Assembly: GCA_039029735.1 (NCBI GenBank)
Contig: JBCCFL010000023.1
Location: 1 to 64,000 of the forward strand
Direction of reading: 5' to 3'
Length of the DNA stretch: 64,000 bases
From: CADEDH01 sp039029735
Lineage (GTDB): Bacteria; Actinomycetota; Acidimicrobiia; Acidimicrobiales; SZUA-35
Shown here: piece after piece, positions 25,712-33,978 of the stretch
Numbering within the stretch: the stretch's first letter is position 1
Layout of the letters: every line of letters starts with the position of its first letter
Translations under genes and position numbers: made by a program
Notes under the pieces: generated by a model
The model's input: only the letters and a program-made list of their open reading frames with translations
Databases searched by the model: none
What the model was told of the DNA's origin: nothing

Positions 25712-26436
25712 TCGACATTCGTCGCCCACTCCAAGCCGTCGCCAATCAGGTGCTTGCTCGCATCCCCGGGCCCGACCGAACGGTGCGTATCACCGGCAAC
25801 CTGCAGCACTACGTCGACGACACGTGGATCCATGAACCTCCTGCGGCCCGTGGGCTTCGCGAAGCCACCGCCGCAGTGCCGGCGCGAGGCATGCAGATCG
25901 GAGCCGACCATGGTCGGCTACTCCACTGGCTCGCGGGGACGGTCGGAGCCAGACGCACCATCGAAGTGGGTGTGTTCACGGGCTACTCGGCTCTCTGGAC
26001 GGCGCTGGCCCTGCCTGAGGACGGAACACTCGTGGCGTGTGACGTCAGCGAAGAGTGGACCTCGATCGGCCGGCCCTTCTGGGAGCAGGCCGGCGTGGCC
26101 GAACGCATCGACCTGCGCCTGGCACCAGCACTGGAGACGCTTGACGCACTGGTCGCCGAAGGCGGCGCCGGTGGGTACGACCTGGCGTTCATCGACGCGG
26201 ACAAGTCCAGCTACAACGCCTACTACGAGCGCTGTCTGCAACTCGTCCGCCCCGGTGGGATCGTGGCGATCGACAACGTGTTGTGGGGTGGCGCAGTCGC
26301 CGATCCAAAACAGACCGACCCCGACACAGAAGCACTGCGGGCCCTGAACGCCAAGATCGCCACCGACGACCGCGTGGATGTGTGCCTCGTGCCGGTCGGC
26401 GACGGCCTCACTCTCACCCGCCGCATCGCGAGCTGA
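25708..26436 (+). CDS. Class I SAM-dependent O-methyltransferase (caffeoyl-CoA OMT family)
   Basis: 242 aa from the ATG at 25708, overlapping the YwiC-like stop. SAM-binding motif I is TIEVGVFTGYSALWTALALP. AFIDADKSSYNAYYE holds the metal-binding Asp typical of cation-dependent catechol O-methyltransferases, and GGIVAIDNVLWGG also matches. It may methylate catechol-type compounds in the cytoplasm. Its place in an iron-boxed operon would fit catecholate siderophore turnover, but that is only a guess. Confidence 0.88.
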   Translation: MIDIRRPLQAVANQVLARIPGPDRTVRITGNLQHYVDDTWIHEPPAARGLREATAAVPARGMQIGADHGRLLHWLAGTVGARRTIEVGVFTGYSALWTALALPEDGTLVACDVSEEWTSIGRPFWEQAGVAERIDLRLAPALETLDALVAEGGAGGYDLAFIDADKSSYNAYYERCLQLVRPGGIVAIDNVLWGGAVADPKQTDPDTEALRALNAKIATDDRVDVCLVPVGDGLTLTRRIAS

Positions 26437-26509
26437 GGGCCGGCAGCGCTCGGCGCCGAGCACACGGTGGAGTCGTTGATGGCCCGATCGTGGGGCGCGC
26501 CGAGGCACC

Positions 26510-27214
26510 ATGAAGGGAATGGCCTGGCCCGGACGGCTCCCACTCGCACCTCCTGCGGGATCCCAACTGACGTGGGGCGAACTGTTGACGATCGCTGCCA
26601 CCTACTTCAGCGTGGGTGCAGCGGCGGCCGTGGTTCTCGTCAACGGTGGTACAGACCGGTGGATCGTCATCGCATCAGCCGTGCTGATCAACGCCGTGAC
26701 CACCCAATTGGCCTACCTCGCGGCCATCGACGCTGGCGGCTCCTCATGGGTCGCCATTGTGAGCGGCTGGCTGGTCGCCACCCGCTTCGGGCTGCTCGCG
26801 CTCGCCGTCGGACCCCGACTCTGGCCACGCGGCTGGCGCCGGGCCGTGGCAGCGTTCAACGTGTTCGACCCCAACGCCGCCATCGCCGCCCGCGAGGAGG
26901 ACGACGACACGGCCCGCAGGGTGTTCACGGTCACCACGCTCTTCCTCGTTCCACCGTGGTTCGTGGGCTCGGCCGTCGGCGCGCTACTGGCGGACCGGCT
27001 TGGCGATCCTCAGCTGCTGGGCCTCGACGCAGTGTTGCCGGCACTGCTCCTGGCGATCATCTGGCCCCGGCTGGCAACGGCGGCGGGCCGACGGGTGGCG
27101 CTCGGCGCCGCTCTGATCGCCGCTGCACTGGTGCAGGTTGCCCCAGGAGGCGTGCCGGTGATCGCCGCGGTGGCGGCAGCCGGGCTCGTCTGGCTCCCGG
27201 AGCGTCGCCCATGA
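26510..27214 (+). CDS. AzlC-type branched-chain amino acid exporter, large subunit
   Basis: 234 aa from the ATG at 26510. Starts with a polar segment, then hydrophobic helices. LINAVTTQLAYLAAIDAGGSS and SGWLVATRFGLLALAVGPRL resemble the AzlC pattern in which a conserved Arg ends a transmembrane helix, and FDPNAAIAAREEDD resembles the cytoplasmic loop. It overlaps the next gene by ATGA, the standard AzlC-AzlD layout. The pair exports branched-chain or related amino acids. Confidence 0.75.
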   Translation: MKGMAWPGRLPLAPPAGSQLTWGELLTIAATYFSVGAAAAVVLVNGGTDRWIVIASAVLINAVTTQLAYLAAIDAGGSSWVAIVSGWLVATRFGLLALAVGPRLWPRGWRRAVAAFNVFDPNAAIAAREEDDDTARRVFTVTTLFLVPPWFVGSAVGALLADRLGDPQLLGLDAVLPALLLAIIWPRLATAAGRRVALGAALIAAALVQVAPGGVPVIAAVAAAGLVWLPERRP

Positions 27215-27516
27215 TCACCTGGGTGACGATGCTCGTGCTCGCCGCCGGCGTCTTCGGGCAACGGCTCGCGGGCATGGTTGCCGTGCAGCCCGACGCACTC
27301 CCCGATCGATGGCGGGCGGCGCTCGACGCCATCCCGCTGGCGATCATCGCCGCAGTCATCGCCCTCCAGACCCTTTCGACAGCCGGATCGCTCACGGTGG
27401 ATGCGCGGGCGATCGGAGTCGCCGCTGCCGGGGTGTGTCTGTGGCTTCGCCTCCCGCTCGCCATCGTGGTCGTTGTTGCGGCCGCGACCACGGCCCTCGT
27501 CCGCCTCGCCGCATAG
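27211..27516 (+). CDS. AzlD-type small exporter subunit
   Basis: 101 aa from the ATG at 27211, overlapping the AzlC-like stop. Three to four hydrophobic helices (MITWVTMLVLAAGVFGQRLAG; AIPLAIIAAVIALQTL; LPLAIVVVVAAATTALVRL). Size and position fit AzlD. The sequence itself is weakly diagnostic, so the call rests mainly on the pair. Confidence 0.72.
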   Translation: MITWVTMLVLAAGVFGQRLAGMVAVQPDALPDRWRAALDAIPLAIIAAVIALQTLSTAGSLTVDARAIGVAAAGVCLWLRLPLAIVVVVAAATTALVRLAA

Positions 27517-27554
27517 CAGACCCCACCACGCATCGAGCGAACTGAAGGCGGCTT

Positions 27555-27570
27555 GTTAAGCACGCCTTTC
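27555..27570. promoter_or_regulatory. Degenerate iron box before ferredoxin-like gene
   Basis: GTTAAGCACGCCTTTC (27555-27570) agrees with the local iron-box pattern GTTAGGCATGCCTAAC at 12 of 16 positions. It ends 18 bp before the ATG at 27589. Confidence 0.5.
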
Positions 27571-27588
27571 AACGTCTACCGTCCTACC

Positions 27589-27966
27589 ATGCTCTCGACC
27601 GATACAGCCGGGCTCTGCGTGGTCCTCTGTTCTGGTTCTGATTGCGCCAAGGACGAACGGAAGGCCTACCGATCGCTTGCTCGCCGACTCAACGAGGTCG
27701 ACGCCGCGGTCGTACGGTCGCGGTGTCTCGGCGTCTGCCACGGTCCGGTTGTGGTCGTGGCCGACCAGGGCGGGCAGTCGCTCGTGCAGCAGCGGATTCG
27801 ATCCAAGAAGCGACAGAAGCGCCTCGTCGCCGCAGTCGCCACGGGCGAGCTGGCGAACGTTCTCACCGCCAGCCCCCAAGTCACCAAGCGCAAGCGCCGC
27901 GATCGGGCGCTGGCCCGTGCCGCTCGAGTCCTGCAGCGCGACAGACTGGCGCCGCTCGACACATGA
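27589..27966 (+). CDS. (2Fe-2S) thioredoxin-like ferredoxin-domain protein
   Basis: 125 aa from the ATG at 27589. Cysteines at 10, 14, 19, 46 and 50 (LCVVLCSGSDCAK and SRCLGVCHGP) are arranged as in the thioredoxin-fold [2Fe-2S] proteins related to NuoE and the Clostridium-type ferredoxin. A basic helical tail follows (RSKKRQKRL; KRKRRDRALARAARVL). It may carry electrons or sense iron-sulfur status. A weak iron box lies just upstream. Confidence 0.8.
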   Translation: MLSTDTAGLCVVLCSGSDCAKDERKAYRSLARRLNEVDAAVVRSRCLGVCHGPVVVVADQGGQSLVQQRIRSKKRQKRLVAAVATGELANVLTASPQVTKRKRRDRALARAARVLQRDRLAPLDT

Positions 27967-27983
27967 GCGGGCCAGTTCCCGAC

Positions 27984-28829
27984 TCAGCGGCCGGGGGCGG
28001 TCGAGGCGAGGTTCAGCTTGTAGTGCGAGGCGCTGCGCCGCATGACGAACGGGAGATACCGACTCACGAACCGGTACACGAACGGCAGGCTTTCGACGAT
28101 GGAGGGATCGGCGTCGAGGAACGTTTTGGTCTCGTCGAGCTGAAGCCCGATGCCCCACGACTCGATCACCCCCGGATCGTCACAGGCCCACGTGAACCAC
28201 GACTCACGCGACATGTGCCGCATTGCGTCGTGCGTGGCTTGGCCATCCACCATCGTCTGATCGGCCGTGTCGAACGCAAACCAGGTCGGCCGGAAGCGCT
28301 CTGCAATCTGCGTCATCGCCTGACGCACCTCGGCCTCGTCGAGGTAGATGAGTACCGCCTCCGACACGAAGAGCCACGGCCCGCCCGCCTCGTGCACCTG
28401 TTGCATCCAGTCGGTGTCGAGCACCGACCCCGAGATCATCGTGCGCCGCGGTTCGTCAACGAAGAACCGCCGACGCAGTTCAATGGCATCCGGCAGATCT
28501 AGGTCGAACCACGTTGCCGAGCCGTTGTCGAGCCGATCGAAGCGCGTGTTGAGCCCGCACCCGATCTCCACGACCGTGCCCAACGGCTCGCGGTTCAGGA
28601 ACTCCTCGACCCACTGGTCGAACATCCGAGTCCGGAGCACAGCACCCATCAGGCTCTGCCCGCCTTCCCATTTCGAGAAGTCGTAGTCGAGCTGCTCCAC
28701 GATCTCGACGGCATTCGGGTCGTGGATGAGGCCCCGCCCCTTCTGGGTCTCCCGGGCTCGCCCCAACAGCGGGATCAACAGCGTCTCCTGCACCGCTCCC
28801 AGATCGACGTTCACGTCGTCGGCCGCCAC
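27984..28829 (-). CDS. SAM-dependent methyltransferase of the LCMT/PPM1-like family
   Basis: 281 aa from the GTG at 28829, just 8 nt after the aldehyde dehydrogenase stop; the frame is open further upstream but overlaps that gene. Motif VVEIGCGLNTRFDRLDNGSA, WFDLDLPDAIELRRRFF and GPWLFVSEAVLIYLDEAEV are typical of leucine-carboxymethyltransferase-like proteins used in actinobacterial secondary metabolism. Same strand and close spacing suggest an operon with the dehydrogenase. The substrate is unknown. Confidence 0.85.
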   Translation of the reverse strand: MAADDVNVDLGAVQETLLIPLLGRARETQKGRGLIHDPNAVEIVEQLDYDFSKWEGGQSLMGAVLRTRMFDQWVEEFLNREPLGTVVEIGCGLNTRFDRLDNGSATWFDLDLPDAIELRRRFFVDEPRRTMISGSVLDTDWMQQVHEAGGPWLFVSEAVLIYLDEAEVRQAMTQIAERFRPTWFAFDTADQTMVDGQATHDAMRHMSRESWFTWACDDPGVIESWGIGLQLDETKTFLDADPSIVESLPFVYRFVSRYLPFVMRRSASHYKLNLASTAPGR

Positions 28830-28836
28830 GGAACCG

Positions 28837-30267
28837 TCAGCCTGCGCCGAGGATGGCCTTGGCCTCGAGGAACTCCTCCAGCCCGTGCTGACCCCATTCC
28901 CGACCGTTGCCGGATTGCTTGTACCCACCGAAAGGCGCATTGAAGTCGGGGCCAGCGCCGTTCACGTGCATGTTGCCGGTCCGGATGCGTCGCGCAACCT
29001 CGACGGCTCGCTCCGGACTGCCCGACACGTAGCCGGCGAGGCCGTACACCGTGTCGTTGGCGATACGAACGGCGTCGTCCTCGTCTTCGTAGCCGATGAG
29101 CACCAGCACTGGTCCGAAGATTTCTTCCTGGGCGATTCGCATGTCGTTGGTGACGTTGGCGAACAACGTCGGCTTGACGTAGTAGCCGCTCTCCAATCCA
29201 TCGGGCCGACCGGGGCCGCCAGTCACCAGCGTTGCACCTTCGTCGATTCCGACATGGATGAGATCTTGGATCTTGTTCCACTGCGCCTCGGACACGACTG
29301 GGCCGATCATCGTCCCGTCGCCGTCGGGCGGGCCAACCACAACGGCGCTCATCGCCTCGCCGGCAGCGGCGATGGCCTCGTCCATCTGGGCGGCCGGCAC
29401 CAGCATGCGGGTGCCGGCGTTGCAGGACTGGCCGGAGTTCGTGCACATGCCAACGGTGTCGCGACCGATGGCCTCGGCCAGGTTCGCATCCTCGAGGATG
29501 ATGTTCGCCGACTTGCCCCCGAGCTCCTGGGCCACGCGCTTCACCGTGGGCGCAGCGTTGCGCGCCACCTCGACCCCGGCCCGGGTGGAGCCCGTGAACG
29601 ACATCATGTCCACGTCGGGGTGGGCGGAGAGGTACGAGCCGACGGTCGGGCCGTCGCCGTTCACGAGATTGAACACACCGGGCGGAACGCCGGCCTCGTG
29701 GAACACCTCAGCAAGAATGATGGCGTTCAACGGCGCCACCTCCGACGGCTTCAACACCATCGTGCAGCCCGCAGCCAGTGCGGGAGCCACCTTGCAGGCG
29801 ATCTGGTTCACCGGCCAGTTCCACGGCGTGATCATGCCGACGACCCCAACGGCCTCCTTGACCACCAACGACGAGCCGAGGCGTTCCTCGAATTCGAAGG
29901 TGCTCAGCAACCCAGCCGTGGTGGCGAAGTGGCCGAGCCCGCTCGGGGCCTGAGCCGCCTTGGCCAGACGGGCCGGCGCACCCATCTCTGCGCTGATCAT
30001 GGCGGCGAGATCTTCCGAGCGCGCCCCGAGCAGCTCCACGATTCGGTTGAGCAGCGCAACGCGCTCTTCGACTGAGGTCATGGAGTAGCTGTCGAATGCC
30101 GCTCTCGCCGCCGCAACGGCGGCGTCGACATCGGCATGGCCGCCGAGTGCGATGCTGGCGATCGGCTCCTCTGTCGAGGGATTGATCACTGGCAATCGAT
30201 CGTCGGTGCTCGGCGACACCCACGCACCGTTGATGTAGAACTTCTCGACGTTCTCACTCAGCTGCAT
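28837..30267 (-). CDS. Aldehyde dehydrogenase (NAD(P)+-dependent)
   Basis: 476 aa from the ATG at 30267; an ATG nine codons upstream is also possible. Catalytic Cys282 sits in NSGQSCNAG and the general base Glu248 in AQELGGKSA. GMITPWNWPVNQIACKVAPA and EEIFGPVLVL are standard family motifs. It oxidises aldehydes to acids in the cytoplasm; the substrate cannot be told from sequence. The methyltransferase gene follows 7 bp later on the same strand. Confidence 0.93.
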   Translation of the reverse strand: MQLSENVEKFYINGAWVSPSTDDRLPVINPSTEEPIASIALGGHADVDAAVAAARAAFDSYSMTSVEERVALLNRIVELLGARSEDLAAMISAEMGAPARLAKAAQAPSGLGHFATTAGLLSTFEFEERLGSSLVVKEAVGVVGMITPWNWPVNQIACKVAPALAAGCTMVLKPSEVAPLNAIILAEVFHEAGVPPGVFNLVNGDGPTVGSYLSAHPDVDMMSFTGSTRAGVEVARNAAPTVKRVAQELGGKSANIILEDANLAEAIGRDTVGMCTNSGQSCNAGTRMLVPAAQMDEAIAAAGEAMSAVVVGPPDGDGTMIGPVVSEAQWNKIQDLIHVGIDEGATLVTGGPGRPDGLESGYYVKPTLFANVTNDMRIAQEEIFGPVLVLIGYEDEDDAVRIANDTVYGLAGYVSGSPERAVEVARRIRTGNMHVNGAGPDFNAPFGGYKQSGNGREWGQHGLEEFLEAKAILGAG

Positions 30268-30426
30268 GACTTCTGGACCGTTCTCTCCGAGCAACGTCGA
30301 TTCGGCGGCGCTGCTGACTGTGTGGCTGACTGTGCGGTCTGCCTAACTTTATGTCTTCAGTATGGCTTACAACAGTTCGGTCGATGGCACCACCCGACGA
30401 CGTTGGCGATGCCCGCTCGTCTGGCG

Positions 30427-31449
30427 TCACTTCAGGAGATGTGTGCCGAGAGCGTCGATCGTGGTCCTGATCCGAGCCGGGTCGGCAATGGCCTCCACGT
30501 AGAACGCCAAACGATTAGCTCCGGTGGTGGCCCGGAACCGCTCGATCTCGTCCCGAACCTTGCCCGCCGGACCGATGATCGCCCCCTCGGCCACGCTGCG
30601 CGCCATGACGGCGCGATCCACTGGACGTCCGTTGGCGTCGACATGCCCCGGCCCACCCTGAGGCACGTGCGGCCAGTCACCGTCGCGAAACGATTGAGTG
30701 AGCTGCGTCGTGAGGTCACGACGGGTGGCCTCCTCGTCGCCATCGACCACCACGATCATGGTGTGGAGGTGGGCCGGGTCGACGGCGCTCGACGATGCGT
30801 CGCGGTAGATCTGCTCTTGATCGAGCCGGGCCCGGACCGGCGATGCGAAGTAGTGCTGGAGCGGAAGCTTGTTCTGGGCTGCGAACCGGATCGCACTCTC
30901 GGAACGCGTTGCCATCAGCAGCGGCGGATGCGGCGTGGTGAGCACCGGCGGCTGAAGCGTGCTCGGCCCCGTCGTGTGTTCAGGCTGTGTCAGATCAGGG
31001 TTGCGCCACGCATCGAGCACAGTGCGGGCGCTGTGGAGCGGCTCGTCGTCCCACCGCGCAGTGTCGACTCCCAGGACCTCGTAGTCCTTCAGGTATCCGC
31101 CGCGGCCAAGGCCCAATTCGAACCGACCACCGCTGAGCTGATCGAGCAGGGCACCCCGCTCGGCGAGCTCAATGGGGTTGTGTAACGGCGAAAGGGTGAC
31201 GGCGGTGCCGACGCGAGCGCAGGTCGTCCGCCCGAGCAGGAAGGCAGCGGCGGTGAGCGCACTGGGGTTGATCCCGAAGGGAATGAAGTGATGCTCGGTC
31301 ACCCAGAGTTCTTGGAATCCGGCATCTTCGGCCTGTGCCGCCTGCTCGAGGGTGAGCGCCACCACACCAGCAGCGTCGACCCCGAGGTTGCGCCCCATGT
31401 TCAGGAAGAGCCCGTAGGTAGGGGGCCGATCATCATCGCCGTCAGTCAT
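30427..31449 (-). CDS. LLM-class flavin-dependent oxidoreductase
   Basis: 340 aa from the ATG at 31449. Luciferase-like motifs: EQAAQAEDAGFQELWVTEHHFIPFG, VGTAVTLSPLHNPIELAERGALLD and GGRFELGLGRGGYLKDYEVLG. This is the alkanal monooxygenase-like branch that uses FMN or F420. An iron box (31461-31477) lies 12 bp before its start, so expression probably rises in iron shortage. A role in siderophore or heme breakdown is possible but unproven. Confidence 0.88.
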   Translation of the reverse strand: MTDGDDDRPPTYGLFLNMGRNLGVDAAGVVALTLEQAAQAEDAGFQELWVTEHHFIPFGINPSALTAAAFLLGRTTCARVGTAVTLSPLHNPIELAERGALLDQLSGGRFELGLGRGGYLKDYEVLGVDTARWDDEPLHSARTVLDAWRNPDLTQPEHTTGPSTLQPPVLTTPHPPLLMATRSESAIRFAAQNKLPLQHYFASPVRARLDQEQIYRDASSSAVDPAHLHTMIVVVDGDEEATRRDLTTQLTQSFRDGDWPHVPQGGPGHVDANGRPVDRAVMARSVAEGAIIGPAGKVRDEIERFRATTGANRLAFYVEAIADPARIRTTIDALGTHLLK

Positions 31450-31460
31450 CGAGGCAAGCC

Positions 31461-31477
31461 TATAAGGCATGCCTAAC
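31461..31477. promoter_or_regulatory. DtxR/IdeR-like iron box before LLM oxidoreductase
   Basis: AGGCATGCCT (31465-31474) is a perfect 10-bp palindrome. On the minus strand it reads GTTAGGCATGCCTTATA. It lies within 30 bp of the LLM oxidoreductase start at 31449. Confidence 0.72.
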
Positions 31478-31497
31478 ATCAGGGAAGCAGCCGCCGC

Positions 31498-32328
31498 TCA
31501 TTCCCTCAGATGCCGCCCGATGGCGGCGGCGAGAGACGCACCATGCGTGACCGGCGCGGCATGGCCGGCGCCGTCGATCGTGACCAGCGACGCCGCCGGC
31601 ACCAGATCGACGACCGCCCCACACACCGCCGCAAAGCTCGGCAGGGTGTTTGAGCCGCACGAGATCGTGATCGATCCAGCGAAGGCGACGAGGGGCCCGA
31701 CATCGACAGCCAGCCTCTGTGGGTCGTGGAACTGATCGAGCCAGGTGTCGACGTTGGCCACGGCGGTGGCCCGGGCGTGGTGGTCAAACGTCTCGCTCCA
31801 GCTCCCGGGGCCGAACGCCACCAGCTCATAGAAGGTACGGGCGGCAGCCTCGATAGCACCTTCATCGATGAGCTCGACGACGCTCGCCATGTTGCGACGG
31901 GCGGCGTCTGCGAGGCGCCGGTGTTCGTCATCGGCTCCGAGCAGACCGAACAGCGGCGGTTCATGCAGGTACAGCGATGACACGAGCTGGGGGTGGGCCA
32001 CGCCGAGCTGAATTGCGATGTTGGCCCCATAGGAATGACCCACCACGTGAACGGGGCCCGCGCCGATGTGTCGGATGAGGCCCGCCGCATCGTCGACGTC
32101 GTCGCCGATCGTGCCCTGACCTGCGACGTCGGTACTCGCGCTGTGCCCGCGACGGTCGTAGGCAAACAGGTGATTGGTCTGCGACATTGCGGACCACGTG
32201 CTGAGCCACGATGCGTGATCGTCCCACGATCCGTGGATGAACAGCACGGCGGCCCCGTTTCCCGACCGTTCGCGCGTGGCCAGGCGGACGGGCCCAATTG
32301 GTACCCGTCGCAGATCACTGATCGTCAT
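31498..32328 (-). CDS. Alpha/beta hydrolase under GntR-type operator
   Basis: 276 aa from the ATG at 32328, chosen because AAAGGCGA precedes it; further upstream codons run through the operator palindrome. Oxyanion region FIHGSWDDH, nucleophile Ser99 in VVGHSYGAN, and His in DGAGHAAPV near the end make a normal catalytic triad. It hydrolyses an ester or related bond of unknown substrate. It is divergent from the TSUP permease; the long palindrome between them suggests both answer to the GntR regulator encoded next door. Confidence 0.87.
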   Translation of the reverse strand: MTISDLRRVPIGPVRLATRERSGNGAAVLFIHGSWDDHASWLSTWSAMSQTNHLFAYDRRGHSASTDVAGQGTIGDDVDDAAGLIRHIGAGPVHVVGHSYGANIAIQLGVAHPQLVSSLYLHEPPLFGLLGADDEHRRLADAARRNMASVVELIDEGAIEAAARTFYELVAFGPGSWSETFDHHARATAVANVDTWLDQFHDPQRLAVDVGPLVAFAGSITISCGSNTLPSFAAVCGAVVDLVPAASLVTIDGAGHAAPVTHGASLAAAIGRHLRE

Positions 32329-32382
32329 CGATTCGCCTTTTCGTCCTGTTGTTCGATCGGCCGACATGCGAGACCTCGACCA

Positions 32383-32421
32383 GTGGCATACTGTATACAC
32401 ATGTTGTATACAGTATGCCAC
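32383..32421. promoter_or_regulatory. Perfect 17-bp-arm palindrome, probable GntR operator
   Basis: GTGGCATACTGTATACA (32383-32399) and its exact reverse complement (32405-32421) flank CATGT. It lies between the divergent hydrolase and TSUP genes and ends 10 bp before the TSUP start. The TTGTATACWGT half recurs at the start of the GntR gene. Confidence 0.8.
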
Positions 32422-32431
32422 GGCTGAAAAC

Positions 32432-33169
32432 ATGGAGAACCTGCCACCAGCCATTCATGGCGCCACGCTGGGGACCGCGATTGCGGTGGTGTTCGTCGCC
32501 GCCGCCATACACGGTGCCCTCGGGTACGGGTTCGGACTCATTGCCGCACCGGTGCTTGTCATGCTCGATCCCGCCCTGGTGCCGGTGCCGCTTCTCGGTA
32601 TTTCGATCCCGCTGATGGCCGTGACCGGCTGGCGGGACCGCGCAGCCCTCGAACGCTGCGAGATCTTCTATGCGCTCGCCGGCCGAATGCCGGGCACCGC
32701 GCTCGGAGTGGGGGCGGTGCCCGTCGCCTCCCAGGCAACCCTGGCGGTGGCCTTCGCCCTCGCGGTGCTGGCCGGCGTTGGCCTGAGCCTCAGCCACGTG
32801 TGGTTGCGGCCAACCGCACGTGGCCTAGCTGCTGCTGGGCTCGTATCAGGTCTGATGGGGACCGTCACCTCGGTCGGCACTCCCCCGCTGGCCCTCGTCT
32901 ACCAACACCGCAGCACGACCGACGTCAGGGCCGCACTCTCGACGCTGACTGCGATCGGGGCCGCGATCTCCCTGGCGGCCTTGGCCGCGGCCGGCCATGC
33001 GAGTCGGGCCGACGCAATACTCGTCGCACTGCTGTGCCCGGCGGTGGTTGCGGGCTACTCGGCGGCGGGCCTGCTGCGCCGGATGGTCGACGGCCGCGAG
33101 CCACAACCAGCGCTGTTGGTGTTTGCCACCCTGTCGGCGCTGTCGATCCTGGCCAATCAGATCTGGTGA
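32432..33169 (+). CDS. TSUP/TauE-SafE family permease
   Basis: 245 aa from the ATG at 32432. Eight hydrophobic segments; AIHGALGYGFGLIAAPVLVMLDP and GLVSGLMGTVTSVGTPPLALVYQ are the two duplicated motifs of the family. Members move sulfite, sulfoacetate or other small organic anions. Regulated together with the divergent hydrolase by the palindrome, it could handle the hydrolase substrate or product. Its 3' end overlaps the convergent GntR gene by 13 bp. Confidence 0.87.
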   Translation: MENLPPAIHGATLGTAIAVVFVAAAIHGALGYGFGLIAAPVLVMLDPALVPVPLLGISIPLMAVTGWRDRAALERCEIFYALAGRMPGTALGVGAVPVASQATLAVAFALAVLAGVGLSLSHVWLRPTARGLAAAGLVSGLMGTVTSVGTPPLALVYQHRSTTDVRAALSTLTAIGAAISLAALAAAGHASRADAILVALLCPAVVAGYSAAGLLRRMVDGREPQPALLVFATLSALSILANQIW

Positions 33170-33831
33170 TCGTCGACCGGTTCCGCACGACCCGCCGACA
33201 GAGCAGCCATGACCGACGACAGATGCTCAGCCGCGGCCTGCGACGCGTTGGATCCGTCGCCGGCCGCAATGGCGTCGCGGATGCGTTGGTGTTGATCCCA
33301 ACTGACGACGTGGCGGTCGCCGCCGAGCACCGAGAACACCAGCTCAGTTCGCTGCCGCAGTGGCTCGAGCGTCATCCCGAGGTGACGGTTGCCCGATGCC
33401 CGATCGATCGCCTGGAGCAGCCGGTGATGCGCCGTGGCTGCAGCCACAAGATCGCCAGCCCCAGAAGCCCGTTGCCCATCGCCGAGGTGCCGGTCAATCT
33501 CGATCAGATCCTCCGGCCGATGATGGGTGGCGGCCGACTCGGCGGCGAGGGCCTCCAAGACCGCCCGAATCTCGAGCAGCTGACGCAGGTCCTCCACATC
33601 GAACAGTGCGACCGACGCACCGATCCGGGGGACCACGTCGATCAGACCGGTGGCCTCGAGCACTCGGATCGCCTCGCGAACAGGATTGCGCGAGACGCCG
33701 AACTGCTCCGCGATCGCCGTCTCCTGGATCCGCTCGCCAGGCACGAGATCGCCCCTCAGGATCATGCTGCGAATCTCGTCGGCCACGACCTCGCGCAGGG
33801 GACGGTGGTGGTCGCCGATCGGCCCGGCCAT
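33157..33831 (-). CDS. GntR-family regulator (FadR/FCD subfamily)
   Basis: 224 aa from the ATG at 33831; upstream codons are probably untranslated. Residues about 10-75 form the winged helix (LREVVADEIRSMILRGDLVPGERIQETAIAEQFGVSRNPVREAIRVLEATGLI). Residues 85-215 form the FCD ligand domain with metal-binding type residues (LLEIRAVLEALAAESA). ACAGTATACAAA starts 5 bp from its start codon, matching the half-site of the large palindrome, so autoregulation is likely. The ligand is probably a carboxylate-type metabolite. Confidence 0.88.
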   Translation of the reverse strand: MAGPIGDHHRPLREVVADEIRSMILRGDLVPGERIQETAIAEQFGVSRNPVREAIRVLEATGLIDVVPRIGASVALFDVEDLRQLLEIRAVLEALAAESAATHHRPEDLIEIDRHLGDGQRASGAGDLVAAATAHHRLLQAIDRASGNRHLGMTLEPLRQRTELVFSVLGGDRHVVSWDQHQRIRDAIAAGDGSNASQAAAEHLSSVMAALSAGRAEPVDDHQI

Positions 33832-33835
33832 GTCG

Positions 33836-33847
33836 ACAGTATACAAA
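33836..33847. promoter_or_regulatory. GntR autoregulatory half-site
   Basis: ACAGTATACAAA reads TTTGTATACTGT on the minus strand. It shares TTGTATAC-GT with the right arm of the 39-bp palindrome at 32383-32421 and lies right before the GntR start. Confidence 0.55.
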
Positions 33848-33914
33848 CGCCCCGGCCCACGCTTCCGCCGACGCACGTTTTGCAGATTCTGCCAAAACCT
33901 CCCTAGAGCCAGCA

Positions 33915-33932
33915 TGTTAATCATGCTTAACT
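33915..33932. promoter_or_regulatory. DtxR/IdeR-like iron box before IrtAB-like ABC pair
   Basis: GTTAATCATGCTTAAC (33916-33931) is palindromic except for one base pair and follows the pattern of the other iron boxes in the window. It is 48 bp before the first ABC gene. Confidence 0.7.
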
Positions 33933-33978
33933 AGCAGGGAGCAGTCAGCATCGCGATGCCACTGGAGGCGCACGTGAC

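Noticed and set aside
30331..30360. Possible eighth iron box before the aldehyde dehydrogenase
   Set aside because: Only one half (GCCTAAC at 30341-30347) matches; the other half does not. Too weak to call.
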